From: Clavibacter michiganensis
GTDB lineage: Bacteria > Actinomycetota > Actinomycetes > Actinomycetales > Microbacteriaceae
NCBI RefSeq assembly: GCF_002151125.1
Contig: NZ_MDJZ01000016.1
Location: forward strand, 372,001-436,000
Direction: 5' to 3'
DNA: 64,000 nucleotides
Every line of letters starts with the position of its first letter. The stretch's first letter is position 1. The position numbers were made by a program, and so were the translations under genes. Positions 16,083 through 23,708 of the stretch are shown piece after piece. The notes below the pieces were generated by a model, which worked only from the letters and a program-made list of their open reading frames with translations, made no database searches and was not told the DNA's origin.

Positions 16083-17468
16083 ATGCGCAACGAGAGCACG
16101 CCCCTGCCCCCGTCCGAGGACCCCGGTCGGACCCCGCGCGACGCCGTCTCGGTCGTCGTCGTGGCGGGCGACGCCGGATCCACCATCGCGCGCACGCTGT
16201 CGTCGATCCTCGGTCAGACCCGCCCGCCGGAGCGCGTCGTCGTCGTGGTCGCCGGGAGCCGCGACGACACCTTCGCCGTGGCCCGGACCTTCAACGGGCG
16301 TCACGCGCACGCGGATCCCGGCGCCGGTCCCGCCAGCACGGCCGTCACGGTCATCGACCGCGGCCCGCGCGAGAGCTCGCTCCGGTCGGCCTACGGCTTC
16401 GCCCTCCGGTTGGTCGGCGACGAGGGCCGCGTGCTGCTCGTCTCGCCCGACGCGGAGCTGGAGCCCCGCGTCCTCGAGCTCCTGTGCGACGCGCTCGAGC
16501 GGGACCCCGATGCCCGCTCGGTGTCGGCCGGCCTGGATCCGCGACCGAGCGGCTCCCGCGGCCCCCTCGCGGGCGCGCTCCGGCTCCTGCAGCGCCACTG
16601 GGCCATGGGCGCCGTGGAGACCGGGGCCGACCTCGGCCTGACCGGCCCGGTGCCGTTGGCTCCCGCCACGCTCCTCCGCTTCCCCGCGCGCGACCCGGCC
16701 TCCCCGTCGGCCGCTCCCTCGGAGGGCGTGCTCGCCGCCCTCCTGGCCGGCGACGACCGTTCCGCCCTCGTCCCCGGAGCGCGCGCACGCGTCGACACCT
16801 CCGTGACGTGGGGCGCGATGCGCGAGCGCCGCGACCGATGGGGTGCCCACGTCGCCCGGTTGACGCGGGGCGGGTCGGCCGCCGACGTCGGCGACCGGCG
16901 TCGCGCGCGCCTGGCCTCCCTCCGCATCGGCGTCGGCCCGGTCCTCCGGTTCGTCGCCTACGCGCTCGTCGCGGTGTACCTGGTGGCCGCGGGCATCCAG
17001 GGCATGCTGGAGCCCGCGTGGTGGTGGGCCCTGCCCGTGGTCGTGCGGCTGCCGCTGCACATCCGCACCCTGCGGCGGATCCGCGAGCGCACCGCGGCGG
17101 ACGTGGTCTTCGGCGCGACGTTCCTCCCGCTCGAGGCGGCGGAGGCGGCGTACGGCGTCTCCCGGATCCGCGACGGCCTGCACCGGGTGGCCCCTCGCAG
17201 CCGCCGACGTGGTCCCGCCGCGGCCGAGACGGTGCCGCCGTTCTCGGCGGTGGACGCCGTCGCCGCGTCGGTCGCGGGCGTGGTGGTCGTCGCCGTCCTC
17301 GTCGCGGCCGAGCTCGGCGGTCCCGCCGCAGCCGCACTCACGACGGCGGTCGGCTGGGCGGCGTGCATCGTGACCGCGGCCGACCTGGTCATGTCGCTCC
17401 TGCGCCTGCTGGTCGCCCGCGGCGGCCCGTTCGCCCGCCCGATCGCGGCGGAGGGATCCGGGGCCTAG
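16083..17468 (+). CDS. family 2-like glycosyltransferase with C-terminal membrane segments
   Basis: A 461-residue protein. The first ~110 residues have a GT-A start (VSVVVVAGDAGSTIARTLSS, ILGQTRPPERVVVVVAGSRD), as in GT2 enzymes. The middle contains SPDAELEPRVLELLCDAL, where a DxD-like acidic motif would be expected. The C-terminal third has hydrophobic stretches (FVAYALVAVYLVAAGIQGML, VVVVAVLVAAELGG). It may be a membrane-tethered glycosyltransferase for cell-wall polysaccharide, though the catalytic motifs are weak. A Rossmann-like but inactive relative is possible. GAGAGG precedes the ATG. Its stop overlaps that of the convergent marR gene by 4 nt. Confidence 0.65.
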   Translation: MRNESTPLPPSEDPGRTPRDAVSVVVVAGDAGSTIARTLSSILGQTRPPERVVVVVAGSRDDTFAVARTFNGRHAHADPGAGPASTAVTVIDRGPRESSLRSAYGFALRLVGDEGRVLLVSPDAELEPRVLELLCDALERDPDARSVSAGLDPRPSGSRGPLAGALRLLQRHWAMGAVETGADLGLTGPVPLAPATLLRFPARDPASPSAAPSEGVLAALLAGDDRSALVPGARARVDTSVTWGAMRERRDRWGAHVARLTRGGSAADVGDRRRARLASLRIGVGPVLRFVAYALVAVYLVAAGIQGMLEPAWWWALPVVVRLPLHIRTLRRIRERTAADVVFGATFLPLEAAEAAYGVSRIRDGLHRVAPRSRRRGPAAAETVPPFSAVDAVAASVAGVVVVAVLVAAELGGPAAAALTTAVGWAACIVTAADLVMSLLRLLVARGGPFARPIAAEGSGA

Positions 17469-17932
17469 GCCTCGGCGACGCTCCCGCGCAGCTTGTCGGT
17501 GAGGGTGCGCAGCGTGTTCAGCTCCTCGAGGGTGAGCGCCCCTCCCACGGTCGAGGCGATGGACTCCATGTGCACCCGGGCGACCGCGCGGAAGGCCGCG
17601 TCGCCGGCGTCCGTGAGCCGGACGATGGTGGCCCTCCCGTCGCTCTCGTCGCCGCACTTCACGACGAGGCCGCGCGTCACCAGCCGGTCGATGAGGCGGC
17701 TCACGCTCGGCTGGGTGAGGAGCACGTGCTGGTTGAGGTCGCGGAGGCGGAGGCGCCCTTCCGGCTGGCGGGAGATGTTGAACAGCACGTCGTACTCGTT
17801 GAACGAGAGCTCGCGGCTGGGGAACTCGGCGCTGAGGCGTCGCATGACGCTGACCTGCGCCCGGAACAGCGACTCCCAGGCCCGCACGGCGTCCGCTGTC
17901 TCGCCCACCAGGTCTCCTCGTCCGGTGCGCAT
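17465..17932 (-). CDS. MarR-family transcriptional regulator
   Basis: A 155-residue winged-helix regulator. The core includes ELSFNEYDVLFNISRQPEGR, the recognition helix LLTQPSVSRLIDRLVTRGLV and the wing KCGDESDGRATIVRLTDAG, followed by a dimerisation helix. ATG 17932 gives the standard MarR length. A GTG at 17953 would add seven residues, and it lies 13 nt after a TAGACT box (17967-17972). Two 24-bp direct repeats lie upstream of that promoter. The regulator has no linked transporter or enzyme, as its nearest neighbour is a convergent glycosyltransferase, so its target is unclear. Confidence 0.9.
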   Translation of the reverse strand: MRTGRGDLVGETADAVRAWESLFRAQVSVMRRLSAEFPSRELSFNEYDVLFNISRQPEGRLRLRDLNQHVLLTQPSVSRLIDRLVTRGLVVKCGDESDGRATIVRLTDAGDAAFRAVARVHMESIASTVGGALTLEELNTLRTLTDKLRGSVAEA

Positions 17933-17966
17933 CGCGATGGGGATCGGGCGCACGCTGTCGAGGGGA

Positions 17967-17972
17967 AGTCTA
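17967..17972 (-). promoter_or_regulatory. probable -10 box of marR-type gene
   Basis: TAGACT on the minus strand places a start near 17960, giving a leader of about 6 nt to GTG 17953 or 27 nt to ATG 17932. GGTGACG lies about 17-18 bp further upstream as a weak -35. Confidence 0.4.
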
Positions 17973-17993
17973 CTGAGCGTCACCGGGGAGCAT

Positions 17994-18041
17994 CCGGAGG
18001 GGCCTGCGCCGGACATGCCGGAGGGGCCTGCGCCGGACATG
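17994..18041. repeat. two 24-bp tandem repeats upstream of marR-type gene
   Basis: The 24-bp unit CCGGAGGGGCCTGCGCCGGACATG occurs twice head to tail (17994-18017 and 18018-18041). The copies are identical, so the duplication is recent or maintained. They lie about 20-70 bp upstream of the TAGACT -10 of the MarR gene. Each unit contains a CCGG...CCGG pair, so an operator role is possible. The repeat length is a multiple of three and keeps an upstream extension of the marR frame open, so it could instead encode a repeated octapeptide. Confidence 0.6.
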
Positions 18042-18045
18042 ACTG

Positions 18046-18077
18046 AGGGCCGACCCCAGAGGCATGGGGCCGGCCCT
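18046..18077 (-). terminator. terminator of the orphan winged-helix gene
   Basis: AGGGCCGACCCC / GGGGCCGGCCCT forms a 12-bp stem with one A-C mismatch and an 8-nt loop. It lies 175 nt beyond the winged-helix stop and before the marR promoter. The rest of the gap (18078-18251) shows no ORF or repeat that I can support; it includes the AT-richer stretch GAAGACTGTATAACGATCC. Confidence 0.55.
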
Positions 18078-18251
18078 CTCCCTTGCACCAGGAGTGTCCT
18101 GCAATCACATTCCGTCTCCACCGCCACAGCAAACGGTGGGGACGAGAAGACTGTATAACGATCCCGTAACGCCCCGCTACCTGGAATCGACCCGATGTGC
18201 TGGGAGATCGCCCACAGCTCCGCAAGGGCAGGCTGAGCGCCCGAGCCGAGC

Positions 18252-19034
18252 TCAGAACAGGTCGGGCGACTGCGTGCTGGCGTGGTTCACGGCGACGTCC
18301 GCGTGCCGGTCGAACCGGTAGCCGGCGCCTCGCACGGTGCGGACGATCTCCTCGTAGCGGCCGAGCTTCGAGCGCAGGCGGCGGATGTGCACGTCGATGG
18401 TGCGCTCGTTCGGCACGTCGTCCTCGTCCGCCGCGGACCACAGGGAGGCGATGAGCTCGGAGCGCTCGATCGTGCGGCCCTCGCGGAGCACCAGGTACTG
18501 GAGGAGCTCGAACTCCTTGTAGGTCAGCGGGGCCGCCTCGCCGTCGAGCACGACGCGCTTGCGGGAGAGGTCGACCGTCACGCCGCTGTCCGTGCGGTCC
18601 TCGTCCTCGGGCTGCTCGCGGTGCTGGGCCACGGCAGCCGGATCCTGCAGGGCGAGGCGCACCACGTCGATGTCGCGGCCGCCCGCTCCCTCGGGAGCGA
18701 GGGCGACGGCGGCGTGGGTCTCGACGCCCGGGGCCAGCTCGGCCGCCAGGCGCTTGAGCGCGGCGACGACGGTGCCGAGGTCCGTGCCGGCGGATGCGGC
18801 CTTGAGCTCGTCGAGGCCGACGTAGATGGCGAAGCCGCGTGCCTCGGTGCCCTCGGGCACGGCGCGCAGCCGTGCCGGGCGAGCGGGGGCGGTGGTCGGC
18901 TCGGCGACGGCTGCGGTGGTGGCGGGGGAGGGAGCGGCCTGCGCCCTGCGGAGCGGCGCGGCCGCACGGAGCACGGGGGCGGCGGGAGCGGAACGGAGGG
19001 GGGTGCGGGCGGGATCGATGGTCGCGAGCGACAT
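18252..19034 (-). CDS. orphan OmpR/PhoB-type winged-helix regulator
   Basis: A 260-residue protein whose C-terminal ~100 residues are a classic OmpR-type DNA-binding domain (APLTYKEFELLQYLVLREGR, NERTIDVHIRRLRSKLGRYE, VRTVRGAGYRFD). There is no phosphoacceptor receiver domain. The N-terminal ~65 residues are Ala/Pro-rich and disordered. They are followed by an ~80-residue alpha/beta region (GFAIYVGLDELKAA, LKRLAAELAPGVETHAAVAL) with no Asp pocket. Activity must therefore be set by something other than a histidine kinase. ATG 19034 follows AAGGA. The gene has a 255-nt leader that encodes a 33-residue ORF. Confidence 0.85.
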   Translation of the reverse strand: MSLATIDPARTPLRSAPAAPVLRAAAPLRRAQAAPSPATTAAVAEPTTAPARPARLRAVPEGTEARGFAIYVGLDELKAASAGTDLGTVVAALKRLAAELAPGVETHAAVALAPEGAGGRDIDVVRLALQDPAAVAQHREQPEDEDRTDSGVTVDLSRKRVVLDGEAAPLTYKEFELLQYLVLREGRTIERSELIASLWSAADEDDVPNERTIDVHIRRLRSKLGRYEEIVRTVRGAGYRFDRHADVAVNHASTQSPDLF

Positions 19035-19187
19035 GGCGGGAGTCCTTGTGATGATGCGGGTGCGGCGCAGCTGGAGTGCGCGGGACCTCGGGGGAGTGCG
19101 AGACGCCTCAGGGGGCGGATGCGCCGGTGACGGCGAGGAGGGTCGGCGACGGACGCGTCGCGGGACCGCTCGGGCGAAGGCGGCGGG

Positions 19188-19289
19188 TCAGGCCGACATT
19201 CGACAGGACATCGCGACACGGCCGGGCATCATCATGCCGGCGACTCCCGAGGCCTCGGAGGAGGTCAGGACGTGCGCGTTCAGAGTCAT
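19188..19289 (-). CDS. candidate 33-residue leader peptide
   Basis: The ATG at 19289 lies 6 nt after a -10 (CAAGCT, 19296-19301) that is 18 bp from a perfect TTGACA -35 (19320-19325). This is the best promoter match in the window, and it makes the ORF leaderless. The peptide contains three consecutive Met codons and one Cys. Its stop is 153 nt before the winged-helix start. A leader peptide that senses translation state, or a small independent protein, are both possible. No relative is known to me. Confidence 0.45.
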   Translation of the reverse strand: MTLNAHVLTSSEASGVAGMMMPGRVAMSCRMSA

Positions 19290-19295
19290 GGTGAG

Positions 19296-19325
19296 AGCTT
19301 GCACGGATCCGTGCGCCCGTGTCAA
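19296..19325 (-). promoter_or_regulatory. promoter with operator-like palindrome
   Basis: TTGACA (19320-19325), an 18-bp spacer and CAAGCT (19296-19301). The spacer holds the perfect 14-bp palindrome GCACGGATCCGTGC (19301-19314), ideally placed to block RNA polymerase. The regulated transcript carries the 33-residue ORF and then the winged-helix gene, so autoregulation is plausible. Confidence 0.6.
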
Positions 19326-19379
19326 CAGGAGGAGCCGGAAACGTGCGGGACGCGCAGGAATCGTGCGCGAGCGCACATC

Positions 19380-19408
19380 GGCGCCCGTCCCCGAGGGGAG
19401 CGGGCGCC
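19380..19408 (-). terminator. upp terminator
   Basis: GGCGCCCG (19380-19387) pairs with CGGGCGCC (19401-19408), and an inner CCCC/GGGG pair sits around a GA loop. It lies 20 nt after the upp stop. A second small inverted repeat, GTGCGC-GA-GCGCAC, is just beyond at 19363-19376. Confidence 0.75.
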
Positions 19409-19428
19409 GGAGAGGAAGAGCGCGCGGG

Positions 19429-20067
19429 TCAGTGCGCGGCGGTGCCGTACAGGCGGTCGCCCGCGTCGCCGAGGCCCGGGATGATGTAGCCGACCTCGTC
19501 CAGCTTCTCGTCGAGCGCGCCGAGCACGATGGTGACCTCGCGGCCTGCGGTCGCCTCCTCGACGGCCTTCAGGCCCTCGGGCGCGGCGATGAGGCAGATG
19601 CACGTGACGTCGACGGCACCGCGGTCGAAGAGGTACTCGATGGCGGCGATGAGGGATCCGCCCGTCGCGAGCATGGGGTCGACCACGAAGCACTGGCGGT
19701 TGGAGAGGTCCGTGGGGAGGCGCTCGGCGTAGATGTCCGGCTGCAGCGTCTCCTCGTTGCGCACCATGCCGAGGAAGCCGACCTCGGCGCTGGGCATGAG
19801 GCGCATCAGGCCGTCGAGCATGCCGAGGCCGGCACGGAGGATGGGGACGACGAGCGGCTTGGGGTCGCTGAGCGTCAGGCCCTCGGCGGGCGCCACCGGC
19901 GTCTGCACCGTGATGGTCTCGACGCGCACGTCGCGCGTGGCCTCGTAGGCCAGCAGCGTGACCAGCTCGTCGGCCAGGCTGCGGAAGACGGGGGAGGGGG
20001 TGGTGCGGTCCCGCAGCGCCGTCAGCTTGTGCGTGATGAGCGGGTGGTCGGCTACGTGGACTCGCAT
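19429..20067 (-). CDS. upp: uracil phosphoribosyltransferase
   Basis: A 212-residue type I phosphoribosyltransferase. It converts uracil and PRPP to UMP in pyrimidine salvage. The PRPP-binding loop is [18 protein letters not shown] at about residues 127-144, and the uracil-binding region is [17 protein letters not shown] near the C-terminus. ATG 20067 gives the usual start [10 protein letters not shown]; an ATG nine bases upstream is less typical. It is divergent from tadA with only 32 bp between start codons, so each promoter must reach into the other gene. Confidence 0.95.
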   Translation of the reverse strand: MRVHVADHPLITHKLTALRDRTTPSPVFRSLADELVTLLAYEATRDVRVETITVQTPVAPAEGLTLSDPKPLVVPILRAGLGMLDGLMRLMPSAEVGFLGMVRNEETLQPDIYAERLPTDLSNRQCFVVDPMLATGGSLIAAIEYLFDRGAVDVTCICLIAAPEGLKAVEEATAGREVTIVLGALDEKLDEVGYIIPGLGDAGDRLYGTAAH

Positions 20068-20099
20068 AGGCTCCATTCAATCAGCAAGGGGGAACGCGA

Positions 20100-20576
20100 T
20101 TGGACCTGCGCGTGCCCGGCGACTTCGATCGCTGGATGGCCGTGGCGCTCGACGAGGCCCGGGCCTGCGGGGCCACCGGCGACGTGCCCGTGGGCGCCAT
20201 CGTGGTGGATGCGTCGGGCGCCGTCATCGGGCGCGGGCGCAACCTCCGGGAGGCGCGCCAGGATCCCACCGCGCACGCCGAGGTCGAGGCCCTGCGCGAG
20301 GCCGCGGCGACGACCGGTGACCGGCATCTCGTGGGCACGACGCTCGTCGTCACGCTCGAGCCGTGCGTGATGTGCGCCGGGGCGATCCTCGCGGCGCGGG
20401 TGCCGCGGGTCGTGTTCGGCGCGTGGGACGAGAAGGCGGGCGCCGCGGGATCCCTCTACGACGTGCTGCGCGATCGTCGGCTGCCGCATCGCGCGGAGGT
20501 GTTCGCGGGCGTCGCCGCGGACGAGTGCGCCGCGCTGCTCGACGCGTTCTTCGCGGAGCGTCGCGCCGGCGCCTGA
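20100..20576 (+). CDS. tadA: tRNA-specific adenosine deaminase
   Basis: A 158-residue cytidine-deaminase-fold enzyme with the zinc and proton-shuttle motifs HAEVEAL (about 60-66) and PCVMCAGAI (about 89-97). It converts A34 to inosine in tRNA-Arg(ACG), whose gene is at 5.5 kb in this window. The TTG start follows AAGGGGGA by about 7 nt. The usual TadA C-terminal region (RLPHRAEVFAGVAADECAAL) is present. Transcription diverges from upp. Confidence 0.93.
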   Translation: MDLRVPGDFDRWMAVALDEARACGATGDVPVGAIVVDASGAVIGRGRNLREARQDPTAHAEVEALREAAATTGDRHLVGTTLVVTLEPCVMCAGAILAARVPRVVFGAWDEKAGAAGSLYDVLRDRRLPHRAEVFAGVAADECAALLDAFFAERRAGA

Positions 20577-20592
20577 TCCGCCGTCCCCGAGG

Positions 20593-20862
20593 TCAGCCCG
20601 GGCAGCCGCGGCACTCGCGTCCCCGATGCGGCGGCTGCGGGTTCCGGCCTCCGCTGTGTCGGTTCCCCGTGCTGGTGCGCCGGCGCTCCTGCGACGCGGC
20701 GTCCGGGCGGGAGCCGGCCGGGGCGATCCTCGCCGTGGCGCTGGCGCTGGCGCTGGCGCTGGCGGGAGCAGGTCGGGCCTCGGAATGCGCGGCCCCGGTG
20801 GCGGTGAGGATCAGCCCCAGGGCGAGGGCTGCCGCTGCTGCGGCCTTCGTCGCGTGCGTCAT
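20593..20862 (-). CDS. small secreted Ala/Ser-repeat protein
   Basis: An 89-residue product with an N-terminal signal peptide (THATKAAAAAALALGLILTA, cleavage near GAAHSEA). A low-complexity (AS)n run follows, encoded by about four GCCAGC hexamers. The C-terminus is basic and ends with two Cys (RECRGCPG). ATG 20862 has GAGGAG about 8 nt upstream, which supports translation. It is probably exported; the two C-terminal cysteines could form a disulfide. I know no family. The hexamer array could vary in length by slippage. Confidence 0.6.
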   Translation of the reverse strand: MTHATKAAAAAALALGLILTATGAAHSEARPAPASASASASATARIAPAGSRPDAASQERRRTSTGNRHSGGRNPQPPHRGRECRGCPG

Positions 20863-21023
20863 CGGCGCTCTCCTCAAGCGGTCGGGCATCGAGCGGAGCG
20901 CTCGAGCATCGGACGCGGGCGGAGCGCTGGGCCCCGTCCGCCCGCGATGGTCGCAGGGCGGGACGGAGCGGAGCGCGCGCAGTGCACACCGCGAAGCTGC
21001 GGCTCGTCGCGGGCTGCGCCGGG

Positions 21024-21941
21024 TCAGCGCGTGGCGACCCGCACGTCGGGCTCGAGGTAGATGACGCGGGCGACCGGGACGGCCTCGCGCACGCGGCGCT
21101 CGATCGCGTCGATCCCGGCGGCCACGTCGCCCAGCGAGCTCGTGGCGGGCATCGCGATCTTCGCGGCGACGAGCAGCTCGTCCGGGCCGAGGTACAGCGT
21201 CTTCATGTGGATGATCGACTCGGCCTCGTGGCCGGAGGTGATGGCCGCGCGGATGGCCGCGAGGTCCGGCTTCGAGGCGCCCTCGCCGATGAGGAGGCTG
21301 CTCATCTCCACCCCCAGGATCACGGCGACCACCACGAGGAGCACGCCGATGAGCAGGGTCCCGATGCCGTCGTAGATGCCGTCCCCGGTGATGATCGAGG
21401 CCGTCACCCCGAGCAGGGCGAACACGAGGCCGGAGAGCGCGGCCGTGTCCTCGAGCAGCAGGACGGGGAGCTCGGGGCTCTTCGCGCGGCGCACGAACTG
21501 CGTCCACGTCTGCGTCCCGCGCAGCGGGTTCGACTCCTTGATCGCGGTGCGCAGCGAGAACGACTCGAGGGCGATGGCGATGAGCAGCACCACGATGGGC
21601 AGCCACGGCACGTCGAGCGGCTCGGGGTGCTCGATCTTGTGGATCCCCTCGTACAGGGAGTACACGCCGCCGACCGAGAACAGGATGATCGAGACGATGA
21701 AGGCGTAGACGTAGCGCACGCGGCCGTAGCCGAAGGGGTGCTCCTCGTCCGCGAGGCGCTTCGCGCGCTTGCCGCCGATGAGCAGCAGGATCTGGTTGCC
21801 GGAGTCGGCGAGCGAGTGCACGCCCTCCGCGAGCATCGAGGAGGACCCCGAGAAGAAGGCGGCGACGAACTTCGTGATCGCGATGCCGACGTTGGCGATG
21901 AGCGCGGCGAATATCGCCTTGCTGCCGTGGGATTCGCTCAA
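21024..21941 (-). CDS. cation diffusion facilitator (CDF) transporter
   Basis: A 305-residue CDF protein with six predicted membrane segments between residues about 8 and 220 and a cytoplasmic C-terminal domain. Metal-site motifs are present in TM2 (AEGVHSLADSGNQILLL, HxxxD) and TM5 (LLEDTAALSGLVFALLG, ExxxD-type). It should export Zn2+, Fe2+ or another divalent cation in exchange for protons. The TTG start at 21941 is set by a perfect AGGAGGT 6 nt upstream; an ATG further upstream would place the ribosome-binding site inside the gene. It is divergent from proC. Confidence 0.9.
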   Translation of the reverse strand: MSESHGSKAIFAALIANVGIAITKFVAAFFSGSSSMLAEGVHSLADSGNQILLLIGGKRAKRLADEEHPFGYGRVRYVYAFIVSIILFSVGGVYSLYEGIHKIEHPEPLDVPWLPIVVLLIAIALESFSLRTAIKESNPLRGTQTWTQFVRRAKSPELPVLLLEDTAALSGLVFALLGVTASIITGDGIYDGIGTLLIGVLLVVVAVILGVEMSSLLIGEGASKPDLAAIRAAITSGHEAESIIHMKTLYLGPDELLVAAKIAMPATSSLGDVAAGIDAIERRVREAVPVARVIYLEPDVRVATR

Positions 21942-22062
21942 GGCGGGACCTCCTCGACCGGCGTGGACGGCTCGGGCCGCCCGGGCGCGCATGCCCCGGT
22001 CGACTCAGCCTAGCCACGCGCGAGGGGCCGCCGACGGCCCCGTCCGGGCGACGCCCGGTCCC

Positions 22063-22068
22063 TAGGAT
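22063..22068 (+). promoter_or_regulatory. -10 box of leaderless proC
   Basis: TAGGAT ends 6 nt before ATG 22075 and there is no Shine-Dalgarno; leaderless transcription is likely. Confidence 0.45.
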
Positions 22069-22074
22069 CGAGCC

Positions 22075-22953
22075 ATGCCCGACGACTCCCGCCCCGCCCC
22101 GTCCGCTCCCGATCCCGCCGTCGTCCGCCTGCCGTCGCTCGCGATGCTCGGCACCGGATCCATGAACGGCGCCATCCTCGGCGGCCTGCTGCAGCCGGGC
22201 GTCGAGGTCGACGGCGACGTGCGCGTCACGACCCGGTCGGCCGCCAGCGCGGCGGCGCTCGGGCAGCGGGACGGCGTGCAGGCGTCCAGCGTCGAGGAGG
22301 ACGCCGACGCGAACCGGCGCGCGGTCCGCGGGGCGCGCATCGTGATCGTGGGCGTGAAGCCGCACATGGTGCCCGACCTGCTGCGCGAGATCGCGGGCGA
22401 CCTGGATCCCGGCGCGCTCGTGATCAGCGTCGCCGCCGGCGTCACGATCGCCACCTTCGAGTCGCTGCTGCCCGCGCACGTGTCCGTCGTGCGCTCCATG
22501 CCGAACACCCCGTCGCTCGTCGGCCGCGGGGTCGCGGGCCTCGCCGCGGGCACGCGCTCCAGCCCGGAGGACCTGGCGGTCGCCCGCGCGGTGTTCGCGA
22601 CGGTCGGCGACGTCGTCGAGGTTCCCGAGGAGCGCATCGACGCGCTCAGCACGATCTCCGGATCCGGTCCCGCCTACGTCTTCCTGCTCATCGAGGAGCT
22701 CACCCGCACGGCGGAGTCGAAGGGGTTCACGCCGGACGAGGCCCGCGTCCTCGTGCAGGGGACCTTCCGCGGCGCCGTCGAGCTGCTCGCCGCGTCCGAC
22801 GACGAGCCCGCGGAGCTCCGTCGCCGGGTCACGAGCCCGAAGGGCACGACCGAGCGGGCCGTCGAGGTGCTCCAGGCGGCGGACCTCTCCGCGCTCTTCG
22901 ACCGCGCGACCGACGCCGCGCTCGCCCGGGCACGCGAGCTCGCGGCCGGCTGA
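22075..22953 (+). CDS. proC: pyrroline-5-carboxylate reductase
   Basis: A 292-residue enzyme for the last step of proline synthesis. The N-terminal Rossmann fold begins AMLGTGSMNGAILGGLLQ (about 23-40). The signatures VVRSMPNTPSLVGRGVAG and STISGSGPAYVFLLIEELT are intact. The N-terminal 20 residues before the nucleotide-binding strand are a Pro/Ala-rich extension. It is monocistronic with a leaderless-type promoter. The convergent ktrA gene ends 33 bp away. Confidence 0.95.
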   Translation: MPDDSRPAPSAPDPAVVRLPSLAMLGTGSMNGAILGGLLQPGVEVDGDVRVTTRSAASAAALGQRDGVQASSVEEDADANRRAVRGARIVIVGVKPHMVPDLLREIAGDLDPGALVISVAAGVTIATFESLLPAHVSVVRSMPNTPSLVGRGVAGLAAGTRSSPEDLAVARAVFATVGDVVEVPEERIDALSTISGSGPAYVFLLIEELTRTAESKGFTPDEARVLVQGTFRGAVELLAASDDEPAELRRRVTSPKGTTERAVEVLQAADLSALFDRATDAALARARELAAG

Positions 22954-22986
22954 GCGCGCGCGCGGCGCGCGGCGGGGACGGGCCGG

Positions 22987-23655
22987 TCAGGAGAGCGAGG
23001 CGAACCTCTCGATGTCGGCCGACGTGCCCGACACGATGATGAGGTCGTGGTTCGACACCAGCGTCTCCGAGGTGGCGTAGGTGAACGGCTTGCCCGGCGT
23101 CTTCACGCCGACCACGGTGATCCGGTAGCGCCGCCGGACGGACGACTCCTGCAGCGTCATGCCCCGGATCGGCTTCGGCGGGTACATCTTGGCGAGCACG
23201 AAGTCGTCGTCGAACTCGATGAAGTCGAGCATCCGGCCGGAGACGAGGTGGGCGACGCGCTCGCCGGCCTCCGCCTCCGGGTAGATGACGTGGTTCGCGC
23301 CGATGCGCTCGAGGATCTTGCCGTGCGACTGGCTGATGGCCTTGGCCCAGATCTGCGGGATCTTGAGGTCCACCAGGTTGGCCGTGATGAGCACGCTCGC
23401 CTCGATGGACGAGCCCACCGCGACGACCGCGATCGAGAAGTCCTTGGCGCCGAGCTGCTGCAGCGCCTCGATGTTGCGCGCGTCGGCCTGCACCGCGTGG
23501 GTCACGCGGTCCGACCACTTCTGCACGAGGCCCTCGCTCGCGTCGATCGCGAGCACCTCGCGGTCCAGCCGGGCGAGCTGCCCGGCGGTCGCGGCGCCGA
23601 AGCGGCCGAGCCCGATGACGAGCACGGGGGCGTTGTGGGGGATGCGTTCGCCCAT
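22987..23655 (-). CDS. ktrA: Ktr/Trk potassium uptake regulatory subunit
   Basis: A 222-residue cytoplasmic protein. RCK_N occupies about residues 10-130 with the NAD/ATP-binding motif VLVIGLGRFGAATAGQLA. RCK_C occupies about 140-222, including ITVVGVKTPGKPF and DLIIVSGTSADIERFA. It assembles as a ring that gates the KtrB pore in response to nucleotides. It lies 53 bp downstream of ktrB in the same operon. ATG 23655 has only a weak purine-rich GAGAGG upstream. Confidence 0.93.
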   Translation of the reverse strand: MGERIPHNAPVLVIGLGRFGAATAGQLARLDREVLAIDASEGLVQKWSDRVTHAVQADARNIEALQQLGAKDFSIAVVAVGSSIEASVLITANLVDLKIPQIWAKAISQSHGKILERIGANHVIYPEAEAGERVAHLVSGRMLDFIEFDDDFVLAKMYPPKPIRGMTLQESSVRRRYRITVVGVKTPGKPFTYATSETLVSNHDLIIVSGTSADIERFASLS

Positions 23656-23708
23656 GGGGGGCCTCTCTGATCCGGTCGTCCGGGGTGGGTGGTGGATGGG
23701 GCGCCGGC

